A model generated the notes under the pieces. It saw only the letters and a program-made list of their open reading frames with translations, had not been told where the DNA came from and ran no database searches. The position numbers were made by a program, and so were the translations under genes. From NCBI RefSeq assembly GCF_000003195.3, contig NC_012876.2, positions 59,762,407 through 59,826,406 on the forward strand: a stretch of 64,000 nt of DNA, written 5' to 3'. The stretch comes from Sorghum bicolor. Its lineage: Eukaryota; Streptophyta; Magnoliopsida; Poales; Poaceae. Positions 51,278-60,146 of the stretch are shown here, one piece after another. Position 1 is the stretch's first letter. The number at the start of each line of letters is the position of its first letter.

Positions 51278-52313
51278 TAGGTGTACCCAATTTCGCCCGT
51301 GCTCTGCTCTGGAAAGAAGCAGCAGTACCAAATCATTATGCAGTTTCTTTGATGTCAAGCAACATATGTGTTCTCAGAGCGCTAATGATAAGATAGATCC
51401 ATCTGCCAATGGTTGCGTCTGCTCTTTGAGAATTCAGACACGCACACACGACACGTGCGCCGGTGACTTGGCAAGGTCCTCCTTTGTCCATCTGATCCAA
51501 TCTAATCTCTGGAGCACCAGTGCAACTTGCTATATATATTCTCTGCTTCCCTGAAAGCTACTCCTGCTGCTAAGTGCTAATTGATGTGGCAATGAATTCA
51601 AAAGGTTGCTTGCCTTTGGTTTTACTGTTTGTTGAGTGAGCCATGGGTGGTGCTGTTGCATGGGGGCATGCATGGCCCAGAATTTGCTGGTGCTGATGGA
51701 ACGCCAGATCCAGATCGCTCTCGGTTCTCTCACTACCAAGGTTGTCTGTCTGTCACGGGGTGGGTGCCGTTGCTAAGAAAGCCCAGCGAGATTCTAAGAT
51801 CTGGAACAAAGAAATGCATTTTTGGCACAACTCCTATGGAATGCACATTTATATACCTTAACCTTGTAGGATACTTAGGCCTGTTTGGAAGAGCTCCTAC
51901 TCCAAATTCTGTATGAAAGTTGATTCTCTCAGATAAGTGATTTTCTGATTGAAAATGTGTTCCTATGATAAGATAAACTCTATGAATACAATGACTCTTT
52001 GCGTGAAGTAAACCAGAAGAAACGACTTTTTTCAACTTGTAGCTCCTAGTCCATTTCAGGTTATCAGTTTACATAATCAGCATAGAATCATTTCTCAATT
52101 AAAAAATTATTACGTATAGCTCATCTTGGATTCAGCTTAGAAGTTGTTGACGCTCGGCCAAACAAACAAGCCCTTAAAACATGAGCTCAAGCCTTCGTGT
52201 TTTGAGAAGACCAAATGGGCCGTTCGGTTCTAGGCCACATCCAACTGCGACGAGCTGTGGCGGCGCCGCAAGTGTGGGGCAAAATCCAGCGCCACACTCT
52301 ATAGCTGAAAAAG
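51278..52313. other. Intergenic, no gene recognised
   Basis: Unique DNA. AGGCCTGTTTGGAAGAGCTC at 51880 and AACAAACAAGCCC at 52158 may bound a degenerate 290-bp MITE, but the ends are weak. Confidence 0.4.
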
Positions 52314-52560
52314 GGCCGTGTTTAGTTCCTGAGCGTGAAAATTTTTACGACATTATAACACTTTCGTTTGTTTGTGGTAATTATTGTCCAACCATAGACT
52401 AACTAAGCTCAAAAGATCCGTCTCGTAAATTCCGACCAAACTGTGCAATTAGTTTTTATTTTCGTCTATATTTAATACTCCATGCATGCGTCTAAAGATT
52501 CGATGGGACGAGAAATCTTGAAAAAAATTTTGGGTTTTAGGATGGAAGTAAACAAGGCCC
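52314..52560. mobile_element. Family-1 MITE
   Basis: Ends GGCCGTGTTTAGTTCC and GAAGTAAACAAGGCCC with the family interior. Confidence 0.8.
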
Positions 52561-53534
52561 AAATGAATAAGTGTTGTGGCTTCCAAAGATTGTGTACGAA
52601 ACAAAGCCTGTGGTAAGGCAGAGTGGCGTGAATCCAAACACTCGCTCCTTCGGTTGTACAGTACTACTCTCTCATGGTTCCTTTCCTTCCAAAATCTCAA
52701 TCTTTTTACTCCGTATAAAGATTGGATTGAGGATTGGACATCAGGAGCATTCAAATTCGTGTGTTGTGTTGCCAGGTAACAGTGACAAGACAACAGTGTC
52801 TGGTGAATGGCAAGGTCGATAGGCTGGCTCGAGATTGGACACATCGGCGCTTGGGATTTGGACCGGGGAGGGACAGGACAGAGCAGACCTCTTTTTCGTG
52901 GGATGTGTGAGCCCAGGCCCAGCCAGCCATGGTCCTGGTCCTACTCCGTCCCGTCCGGCCTTGGCCTTGGGCGTTCGTTCATCTTCATGAGCGAGGGACC
53001 ATGCGCCGGTCGATCCCCCTCAATTCACCATCCATTCCCTGAGGCTACTATGCCTGTTGGTGGCCAGTGCTGCTGTTGGGGCACACCATCATGTGCAGCG
53101 AAGAAGAAGCACACCAAGAATTAGTGGATTGGTAGCAGTGAAAGCAACCTCTGAAAGAAATCAAATGTCCCTCCGGACCGGTGTCACGGTGTGTGTTGGA
53201 AGATGAAAGATAGACTCTGCATTGCATGTGACTCCTCCATACCATAACCTCATAAATCAGGTCAAACCCTTGGTCCCCATTTTCCAGCAATCCTGCCATT
53301 TTGGTCTTTGCACTAGATATTACTAGTGCGACCCTGAATCCTTCCCGTGTCGTCTGCAAATCTGCAGCGCAATCGACATCAGGAACACATGGCTCAATTC
53401 ATTAGGGAGATAGAGATAGCTATGCTACTGACGATTCGGTAGATATTCCCGGGATTCTGTCAGTCTATAGTGCAGAGAATGCTCTTCTCGATCGGTTCTT
53501 GGGTGTGCAGTTTGGTCGGTCCGGACTTGAGACT
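52561..53534. other. Intergenic, no gene recognised
   Basis: No gene or repeat that can be supported. Short frames (52807-53124 and others) have no family signature. Confidence 0.45.
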
Positions 53535-53543
53535 TGAGAGGCG

Positions 53544-53815
53544 AATTTTTTTTTATTTTTAGCCCATTTTTAAAACAAATTTCAATTTTGACACGTTTTT
53601 GAAAAAAATTTCAAATCTAGGCCGTTTGGCCCCGCCACCACGCATGGCGGGGCAAAATCACTGCACCCCGCCATGCATGGTGGCGGGGTACACCCTGCCA
53701 CGTGGCATTTGCATGGCACTCGTGGCGAAAGTGGGCTGACGTGGACCCCGCCGTGGATCATGGCGGGGTAGGGGTACCCCGCCGTGGATCATGGCGGGGT
53801 ATGCCCGCGCCCTAC
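53544..53815 (+). repeat. Left MULE terminal inverted repeat with four palindromic boxes
   Basis: After an AT-rich tip come four 23-bp boxes of the form CCCCGCC...GGCGGGG at 53630-53652, 53666-53688, 53746-53768 and 53777-53799. The middle is ATGCATGGT or GTGGATCAT. The right terminus has matching boxes. CCACGTGGC occurs between boxes in the right end, and CCACGTGGC also at 53698. Confidence 0.9.
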
Positions 53816-54172
53816 TTAGCCGGCCGAACGGCCATCTTTTTCTCATTTCTCTCCCTCACTCAGCCCGAGGGTCTTTCTTTCTCTCCCTCTCTCACACCCG
53901 AGCTCCGCTCTTCTCCGGTGCCCCTTCGCGTCGTCCTTCACCCCCATTGCCCCGCCTCGGCGTCCCTCTCCGCTGCGTATTCCCCACCTTGTCGTTCTCC
54001 ACGGTTGTTTTTCCGGCCACCCCTCGTTTGGAGAAGGTAAATTTCTTACCACCTTTACGTTTTCATAGTTTAAATAACATCAATTGTTTATTTTTAATAT
54101 GTTTAGTAAGTCTCTTGTTACGTTACTTTGTTTAGTTATGTGATTTGTGTTGAATTATTTTCGCGAATTTAG

Positions 54173-54948
54173 ATGGAGGACTCGTATCGTGAGTCGATTT
54201 GGCGAAAAAAGGGTCGTCCTAGAGAGTTGTACCCCGATGTGTCTTGCAAGGATGCCCCCGTGCCTCCAGAGGAACCTATTCCTAACTGTGATTGTGGACA
54301 TCCGGCACACGTGAGCCAGTCGAGACATCCGGATACTGCGGCACGTTGCTTCTATACTTGTTATAGTTATAGCGTAAGTCACTGTGCCCTTTATTATTCT
54401 TATTGGTTTTTTATGTTTTTATTCCCCATGAGACAATCGAAACTCTTTTGCAGCCCTACTTCCGGTGCTTTTTCTTCCAATGGATCGACGGGCCGGACAA
54501 GTTTGACCCAAGAATTCTGCTTTTCTACCCCGGCGTTGATCATTGCAAACGTGAGTTGTTTACTCGCTGGGTTCCGCCCCCCCCTAACCCTCCTCCTATG
54601 ACGGAGGAAGAGAAGGCCGTCGCCTCTGCACTTCGGCTCGAGGATCCTCCGAAGTGTCATTGCGGAGAACAAGCCGTGATAAATCCACAGAATGAACTAG
54701 AGTTTGTTTGTCCTCTGCGGCGTGAAGTAAGTTTTGATTCAATCTTAAAATTTCAGTTCGTATATGTGTGTTCTAATGTGTTCTTTTTGTAGGATCGTGG
54801 TTTCTCCAAACTCAAACACAATATCAACTTCACATCCTGCAATGTGATAGTCATTTCTCCACAAGGTGTGTGGAAGGTGTGCGTCTCTGGTCTCCACCTG
54901 CATCGTTATAATGTTGTGTATATCAATTATTTGAGGTCACATATTTGA
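54173..54948 (+). CDS. GRF-type zinc-finger protein of the MULE (three exons)
   Basis: Exons 54173-54373, 54454-54726 and 54793-54948 have canonical GTAAGT/GTAAGT donors and CAG/TAG acceptors, giving 209 residues. There are two cysteine motifs: PNCDCGHPAHVSQSRHPDT with RCFYTC and CFFFQWIDGPDKFDP (a GRF-like zinc ribbon), then PPKCHCGEQAVINPQNELEF with VCPLR. This class of small zinc-finger protein accompanies many plant MULEs and pseudo-genic repeats; its role in transposition is not established. Exon 3 is antisense to the captured mobile-domain exon, and its last 30 codons may therefore be a read-through of foreign sequence rather than native coding. Confidence 0.65.
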
Positions 54949-55234
54949 CATACAAATTAAAGTAATGTAAAATGCTATTTTACCTGTCAACAAAAGCAGT
55001 AAGAACTGCAGGGTCTAGAGTGGGAAGTCCACTGTTGTAGACCCGGACGATCTCAAGAAAGCCTGCACGACGAATGTACGGCGCGTATCGCTCGTTCCAG
55101 CTGTGTACGTGGTGCGTGCGACCACGAAGCACACACAACGGCCTCTGCTGCTCCGACAAGGCCTTGGCCCGGTGGTCCTTGTCGTAGTCCGCCTCAATGA
55201 GGCTAAAGCGGGGATGAGGTGCTCGCGCCGCCAT
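54831..55234 (-). pseudogene. Captured N-terminal fragment of a plant mobile domain (PMD) protein
   Basis: Two exons on the minus strand, 55234-54984 and 54897-54831, with donor GTAAAA and acceptor GATGCAG joining in phase. Exon 1 ends YAPYIRRAGFLEIVRVYN and PTLDPAVLTAFVDR; exon 2 continues WRPETHTFHTPCGEMTITLQ then DV. This is the conserved start of the plant mobile domain (MAIN/MAIL type, retrotransposon- and MULE-associated). Homology stops after LQDV, where the family normally continues with a leucine-rich helix, so most of the domain is missing. It overlaps exon 3 of the GRF zinc-finger gene on the opposite strand. Confidence 0.75.
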
Positions 55235-55369
55235 CGTAGCCCGCCTGTTTCAAAAATGAAATAAACAACATTAGTACAATTATTAACATTAGTAATAAGA
55301 CAAAGCAAGTACATTTGAAGACAATTAACATAAATGCATGATTACTAAGAATTTTGATAAGCACAAAGA

Positions 55370-58090
55370 TTAATAAACAACCTCTTGTCTACCCCTCCTA
55401 TGAAATCTAGCGTTATGACCAGGTTTCTTGCAAATGCTGCATAGGTTCTGCGCACGTTCTTCGTTGAAGTCACCGCCACCATACATGTCATCGCCATAAC
55501 CTTTCATATTGTCCATATCGCCTTTCAGTCGCTTCTTCTTCCTCCTTCCCTTCCCTACCTTTCTTAGATCCGGATAAGGCACGTAGTCCTCACCATAATA
55601 TGGAGGCCACTGCGACTCGTCAAGGTACGGCTCGAAACTCTTCTCCCAAACATTTAGGGTGTTGGCACGGAGATACAAGGGTGACATGTATGGATCAGCT
55701 GTATGGTCAAAACCTCTAAGCCGACAAGACGTAATCATGTGTGAGCAAGGGGCATGCATGATCTGAGGTACGTTGCAACTGCATTCTACTTTTTCGAGAT
55801 CCACACGGTACGTTCGCCCACCAAATCGTTCACCGCCAAGGTTTGTGCCCCCTCTAGCTCGTACGCTAAAAACAAGTCTTTCTCGTCCATAGGGCTCACC
55901 AACCTGTTGCTTGGACAACTCCTCAGCCTCCTGCAAATATTCGTGTGCAGCCTTTCCCCATCTTCCAAGCTCCTCTTCATTCCTCAGGGCTAGGCCATAC
56001 CGCGTAACAAAATATTCATTGCACTTCTTAAAAGAGAACTCAACAATACCGGACACTGGTAGAGATCGAACGCCTTTGAACACACGATTGAAAGACTCAG
56101 AGGAGTTTGTTGTCATTATGCCATACCGAAACCCACCCTCATCATATGCTAATGCCCACTTCGCTTTATTTTCCATCTGCTGATCTAACCATTCCTTGCC
56201 CGCTCGGTTCATCATCTTCTGTAGTTCCGCCATTGTCTCCTTAAACTGGTGTTCCGTACGTTTATTACAAAGTTCCTTTAACTTGTCTGCCACCTCCTTC
56301 TTCCGTTGACGGCGCCAGAAATTAGCGGCAAAATGCCTCATGCACCAACGATGCACTAGGGGTGGGTGCCCATCAATGTGTTCACCGGCAGCATTAAGAA
56401 TTCCAATGTGACGGTCCGATATCAAACAAATGGTGCGAGAAGGACCAAGGACGTGAAGACGGAGCAGACGCATGAACCATGACCACGAATCATTGTTCTC
56501 CCCCTCTGCCAAAGCAAAAGCCAGTGGCACAATTTGATTCTCAGGGTCTACAGCAGCAGCCATCATCAATGTACCTCTGTATTTGCCGGTGAGGAATGTG
56601 CCGTCAACTAGAACAACTGGCCGGCAATACTGAAATGCACGCTTACACTGATCAAAATACCAGAACACACGGTACAGAATATGCCTCAACGGGTTCTGAA
56701 GATAAAACCCTCCTGTGTATATGAACCATCTCATGCCAGGGTTGAAGTGTTGCATTGCACACAAAATGCGTGGAACCCTGTTATAGGCTTCCTCCCAACT
56801 ACCCCACCGAATTGCCAGGGCAATTTGCTTTGCCCGCCATGCCTTTCCATATGTTACCTCATACCCAACAAAAGTGGCTATGGTCTCCTGCAAGAAAGAC
56901 ACCGATACGTCGTTGTCCGCATCTACAAGACCCAATATACGGCGAGCAAGGTACCGAGCCGTCAACTGGGGATGGTACCGTTTGCCCTTGTTCGTCTGGC
57001 ATCTGTGCGGCTGCTCCACTGAAGTTACCTTCCACTTCCCATCACTCGACCGTTTCCGTGCATTCAACTTCCACGTGCACGGGAAACCTGCCTTGCATAC
57101 TATTTGAAATTTTACCTCCTTGTCGGAATGCCGAACCGTGTACGGCCTATGATGATACACAGCATAGTCCTGAAGGAACAACTTCATCTCAGACATCGTA
57201 TTGAAAAGCATTCCCTTCCTGAGTATTAAATTTTCATGGTTGTACAATGATTCCTTACAAATCTGCAAACCCGTGTCACAAACCGCCATATGCGACATGC
57301 TGACATCCATATAATTAGGAACACCGGTAAAGGGCAAGCCAGCCTCCCTCAGCTGTCTAAGCTCAGCCGATGTATAAGAGGGTGGTGCAACGTAAGGTTC
57401 CGCCACTCGAACCCGACCCCATCCTTCGTATTCCTCTCCATCAACTGGATACCCTGTGGCTAAATTGCCGTGAGTGTGCGTTGCATGAAGTACCTCAAGC
57501 GGAACTCCTGAGGGCATGCCACGAACCGGTGCACACATGCCAGGTGAACCTACTTCCTCATTTTCTGATTCCTCAGAATCAGAGCAAACATCATCACCAA
57601 TCATTTCATCCTCTGCCGCCTCATTCTCCTCTTGTTCAAACTCGTCTACATCAAAATCATTTCTTATTTGACCAACTGGAGGAGATTGAACCCGCTCCTG
57701 CGTCCAATTACCATCCAAGTCCATACTCTCCATAGTTTGTTGGACCTGCACACCACAATCACCACCGTCGTCGAAGGACGGCTCCTCATTCTCAACAGTC
57801 TCCAACACCAACTCAGCCATGCCTACATTCGAACCTTGGATGACCCTATTGTATCGGGACCACTCAGCTTGGTTGCACAACTCCATCATCACATAGTGTG
57901 CCCTATTCTTTCCAACATCAAACCTACCCTTTAGTGTGAAAGAATCGCCAAACTTCAAACTCAAACGCTCACATAGATCACTAAAACTAGGGGGACCATC
58001 AAACCATTCCAAATCCTCAGACATATCCTCAAACTGACAATCCTCTCTCCTAACACTTCCTCCGTAAAAAACTCTTACACCGTAATCCAT
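55370..58090 (-). CDS. MuDR-type MULE transposase, intact
   Basis: Single-exon 906-residue transposase. Domains in order: a variable N-terminus with acidic clusters (150-185); a MuDR DNA-binding domain (LFNTMSEMKLFLQDYAVYHH, CTWKLNARK, about 295-375); the MULE DDE core near 485-600 (VVLVDGTFLTGKYRGTLMMA, LISDRHIGILNA, HRWCMRHFAANF); a SWIM zinc finger near 745-775 (CSCNVPQIMHAPCSHMI, of CxCx(n)CxH form); and a C-terminal CCHC knuckle CSICKKPGHNARFH. No internal stop or frameshift. It catalyses cut-and-paste movement with 9-bp target duplication, consistent with the flanking TGAGAGGCG. Transcription would begin in the GC-rich stretch at 58500-58870. Confidence 0.95.
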   Translation of the reverse strand: MDYGVRVFYGGSVRREDCQFEDMSEDLEWFDGPPSFSDLCERLSLKFGDSFTLKGRFDVGKNRAHYVMMELCNQAEWSRYNRVIQGSNVGMAELVLETVENEEPSFDDGGDCGVQVQQTMESMDLDGNWTQERVQSPPVGQIRNDFDVDEFEQEENEAAEDEMIGDDVCSDSEESENEEVGSPGMCAPVRGMPSGVPLEVLHATHTHGNLATGYPVDGEEYEGWGRVRVAEPYVAPPSYTSAELRQLREAGLPFTGVPNYMDVSMSHMAVCDTGLQICKESLYNHENLILRKGMLFNTMSEMKLFLQDYAVYHHRPYTVRHSDKEVKFQIVCKAGFPCTWKLNARKRSSDGKWKVTSVEQPHRCQTNKGKRYHPQLTARYLARRILGLVDADNDVSVSFLQETIATFVGYEVTYGKAWRAKQIALAIRWGSWEEAYNRVPRILCAMQHFNPGMRWFIYTGGFYLQNPLRHILYRVFWYFDQCKRAFQYCRPVVLVDGTFLTGKYRGTLMMAAAVDPENQIVPLAFALAEGENNDSWSWFMRLLRLHVLGPSRTICLISDRHIGILNAAGEHIDGHPPLVHRWCMRHFAANFWRRQRKKEVADKLKELCNKRTEHQFKETMAELQKMMNRAGKEWLDQQMENKAKWALAYDEGGFRYGIMTTNSSESFNRVFKGVRSLPVSGIVEFSFKKCNEYFVTRYGLALRNEEELGRWGKAAHEYLQEAEELSKQQVGEPYGRERLVFSVRARGGTNLGGERFGGRTYRVDLEKVECSCNVPQIMHAPCSHMITSCRLRGFDHTADPYMSPLYLRANTLNVWEKSFEPYLDESQWPPYYGEDYVPYPDLRKVGKGRRKKKRLKGDMDNMKGYGDDMYGGGDFNEERAQNLCSICKKPGHNARFHRRGRQEVVY

Positions 58091-58879
58091 CTACAAAACG
58101 ATTTAAGTACATTCCTCATCAACTAACCAATATGGTACTAATAAATACAAAATAACTAAGTACAGTACTACCGAATTTATTAACTATTTTACTAACTAAA
58201 TTACTATATAATAATAGTAACTAATAACTAATTATTAATTACTAATCACTAAATCTTAATATCTAATTACTAATTACTAGGTAACTTATATGTAAACACA
58301 CTAAACATTATTAAATAATAATAACTAATCACTAATCACTAAATAACGCTACTAATATTAAATAATAATATTAACTAAAAACTAATTACTATAAAACTAA
58401 TATCTAAACAAAGTTTAACTTTAACTAATAAAAATAACTAATACAAAATGTAAAATAATAATACTAAATATGTAATAATATGAGTTTAAATAAAAAAAAT
58501 ACCTTCACAACAAGGCGGCCGGATGGGGCAGGGCGCGGAGGCCGGGCAGCAGCGGCGTGCCGCGGCGCGGCAGCGGGGCGCGGAGGCCGTGCGCGGCAGC
58601 GGCGGCGCGCCGCGGGGGCGGGACGCGGCCGTGCGCCCAGAGCGACGCGGCCGCGGCGCGCGGCCGGGGGCTGGGGGCGTCCGCGTGAGGGCGTGCTCGG
58701 CGCGGGAGGACGTGCGCGGCAGGCGCGGGGGCGGGGTTGGGCGCGAGCGCGGCGGCGGCGCGGGCGCGGAGAGGGCGGGGCGGCGGCGCGGGCACGGCAG
58801 CGGGGCGGCGGGTGCGCGGGGTCAGCGTTACGGTGTGGGCAATGTGCGGGTCGGGCCCCGGTTTTCTTCTGACAGGGGG
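58091..58879 (-). promoter_or_regulatory. MULE transposase 5' region
   Basis: AT-rich stretch with runs of ACTAATTACTA/ATAATAATA (58120-58500), then a block at 58510-58860 of more than 80% GC. The GC block's open frames on both strands are Arg/Gly/Ala low complexity and not genes. Confidence 0.4.
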
Positions 58880-59156
58880 TAACCCGCCACGATGCGGGGC
58901 GGGGTGCGAACCCGCCATGATCCGCGGCGGGGAACCCCTACCCCGCCACCACCTACGGCGGGGTCCACGTCAGCCGGCCCCGCCCATCTGGGCGCCACGT
59001 GGCGCTTCAACCCCGCCGCCATGCATGGCGGGGTGTAGTGGTTTTGCCCCGCCATGCATGGTGGCGGGGCCAAACGGCCTAGTTTTGAAATTTTTTTCAA
59101 AAGCGGCCTAAAATTGAAATTTGATTTAAAAATGGGCTAAAAATAAAAAAAAATTC
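58880..59156 (-). repeat. Right MULE terminal inverted repeat
   Basis: Inverse of 53544-53815, including CCCCGCCATGCATGGTGGCG at 59047 and the box at about 59010-59032. The terminal ACGGCCTAGTTTTGAAATTT mirrors AAATTTCAAATCTAGGCCGT on the left. Confidence 0.9.
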
Positions 59157-59349
59157 TGAGAGGCGTGCTCACTGCTCACCACTAGATCCGCTTCCTGTCT
59201 GCCTGAAAAGGATGGAGAGTGTCCTCGCAAAAATAGAGAGAAGAAACAGAAACGGAAAAGGATAGATACTGTTCAGCTCCTCTGCCGCTGAAAATCGAGA
59301 TGCTTTTGTGTTTCAGAGACAAGTGGAGCTTGCCATTTCTTTCATGCTA

Positions 59350-59608
59350 CTCCCTCCGTTCTAAATTATAAGTCATTCAAGAATCTTGGAGAGTCAAAGT
59401 ATTTTCAAGTTTGACCAAAAATATATAGAAAAATATAAAGATTTATGTCATAAAATAGGCATACTATGAAAATATAACTAACAAAGAATCTAATGATACT
59501 TAGTTGATACCAAAAATATTATTGTTTTACTATATAAATTTGGTCAAACTTAAAAATCTTTGACTCTCCAAGATTCTTAAAATGACTTGTAATTTGATAC
59601 GGAGGGAG
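59350..59608. mobile_element. Stowaway MITE (260-bp family)
   Basis: Ends CTCCCTCCGTTCTAAATTAT and GTAATTTGATACGGAGGGAG, flanked by TA (59348-59349 and 59609-59610). Third copy of the family at 35826 and 36355. Confidence 0.88.
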
Positions 59609-60146
59609 TACTCACCGATAGTAGCAATCATTCATGCACTACCTTCATTTTTCTGGTCCCTATCTGTTGCTGCTATTGCAAATAAGCAGTAAATCTGCTA
59701 TATATGGTGTATATAAGAGGCTAACTAATACAGTATAAGTACAGTAGTACATATGATCTGGGTTCCTTTTCCTTGGGAAGTTGGGAGCTAGCCATCGTCT
59801 ACTTACAAGGAAGGATCAATTCCCATCTCTGGCACTGTATTTAGATAGATGCTGTTGCTTCTATCTGTTCCACATCTCAGTCCCAGCTAGCAGATGAGAA
59901 ACAAGAAGAATGAGAAGCAAAAAGAGTCAAAAAAAAAAAGATGTGAAAGTTTACATCATCCTAAAACCTCAACTCAAAGAGATCATCATCAAATTGTACA
60001 ATCATATGAACCACCGTGTTTTCTGCTTCTTTTTTTCTTTTCCCCTTGTTGCGATCATGGAGTACCATCATTCCCTCCGGAGCTTCAGCTTCCTCATCCA
60101 TCAATCTCTCAAGGAACCAAACTCATCCATGATCCATCCATCCATC
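59609..60146 (-). other. 3' flank of dw3
   Basis: Presumed 3' UTR and downstream region of the minus-strand ABCB1 gene. No other gene was recognised. Confidence 0.45.

Larger units (their letters stand above)
53544..59156 (-). mobile_element. Mutator-like element (MULE), 5.6 kb, with long TIRs and 9-bp target duplication
   Basis: Long inverted termini (about 270 bp each, 53544-53815 and 58880-59156) begin AATTTTTTTTTATTTTTAGC on the left and mirror this on the right. Identical 9-bp duplications TGAGAGGCG sit at 53535-53543 and 59157-59165, the hallmark length for Mutator. Inside: an intact MuDR-type transposase on the minus strand, a GRF zinc-finger gene on the plus strand and a truncated plant-mobile-domain fragment. 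The termini are roughly 85% similar by eye rather than identical. It lies about 1 kb beyond the 3' end of dw3. Confidence 0.95.

Noticed and set aside
58480..58918. Gly/Arg/Ala-rich frames on both strands in the MULE
   Set aside because: Extreme GC composition opens all frames; the region is the transposase 5' region.
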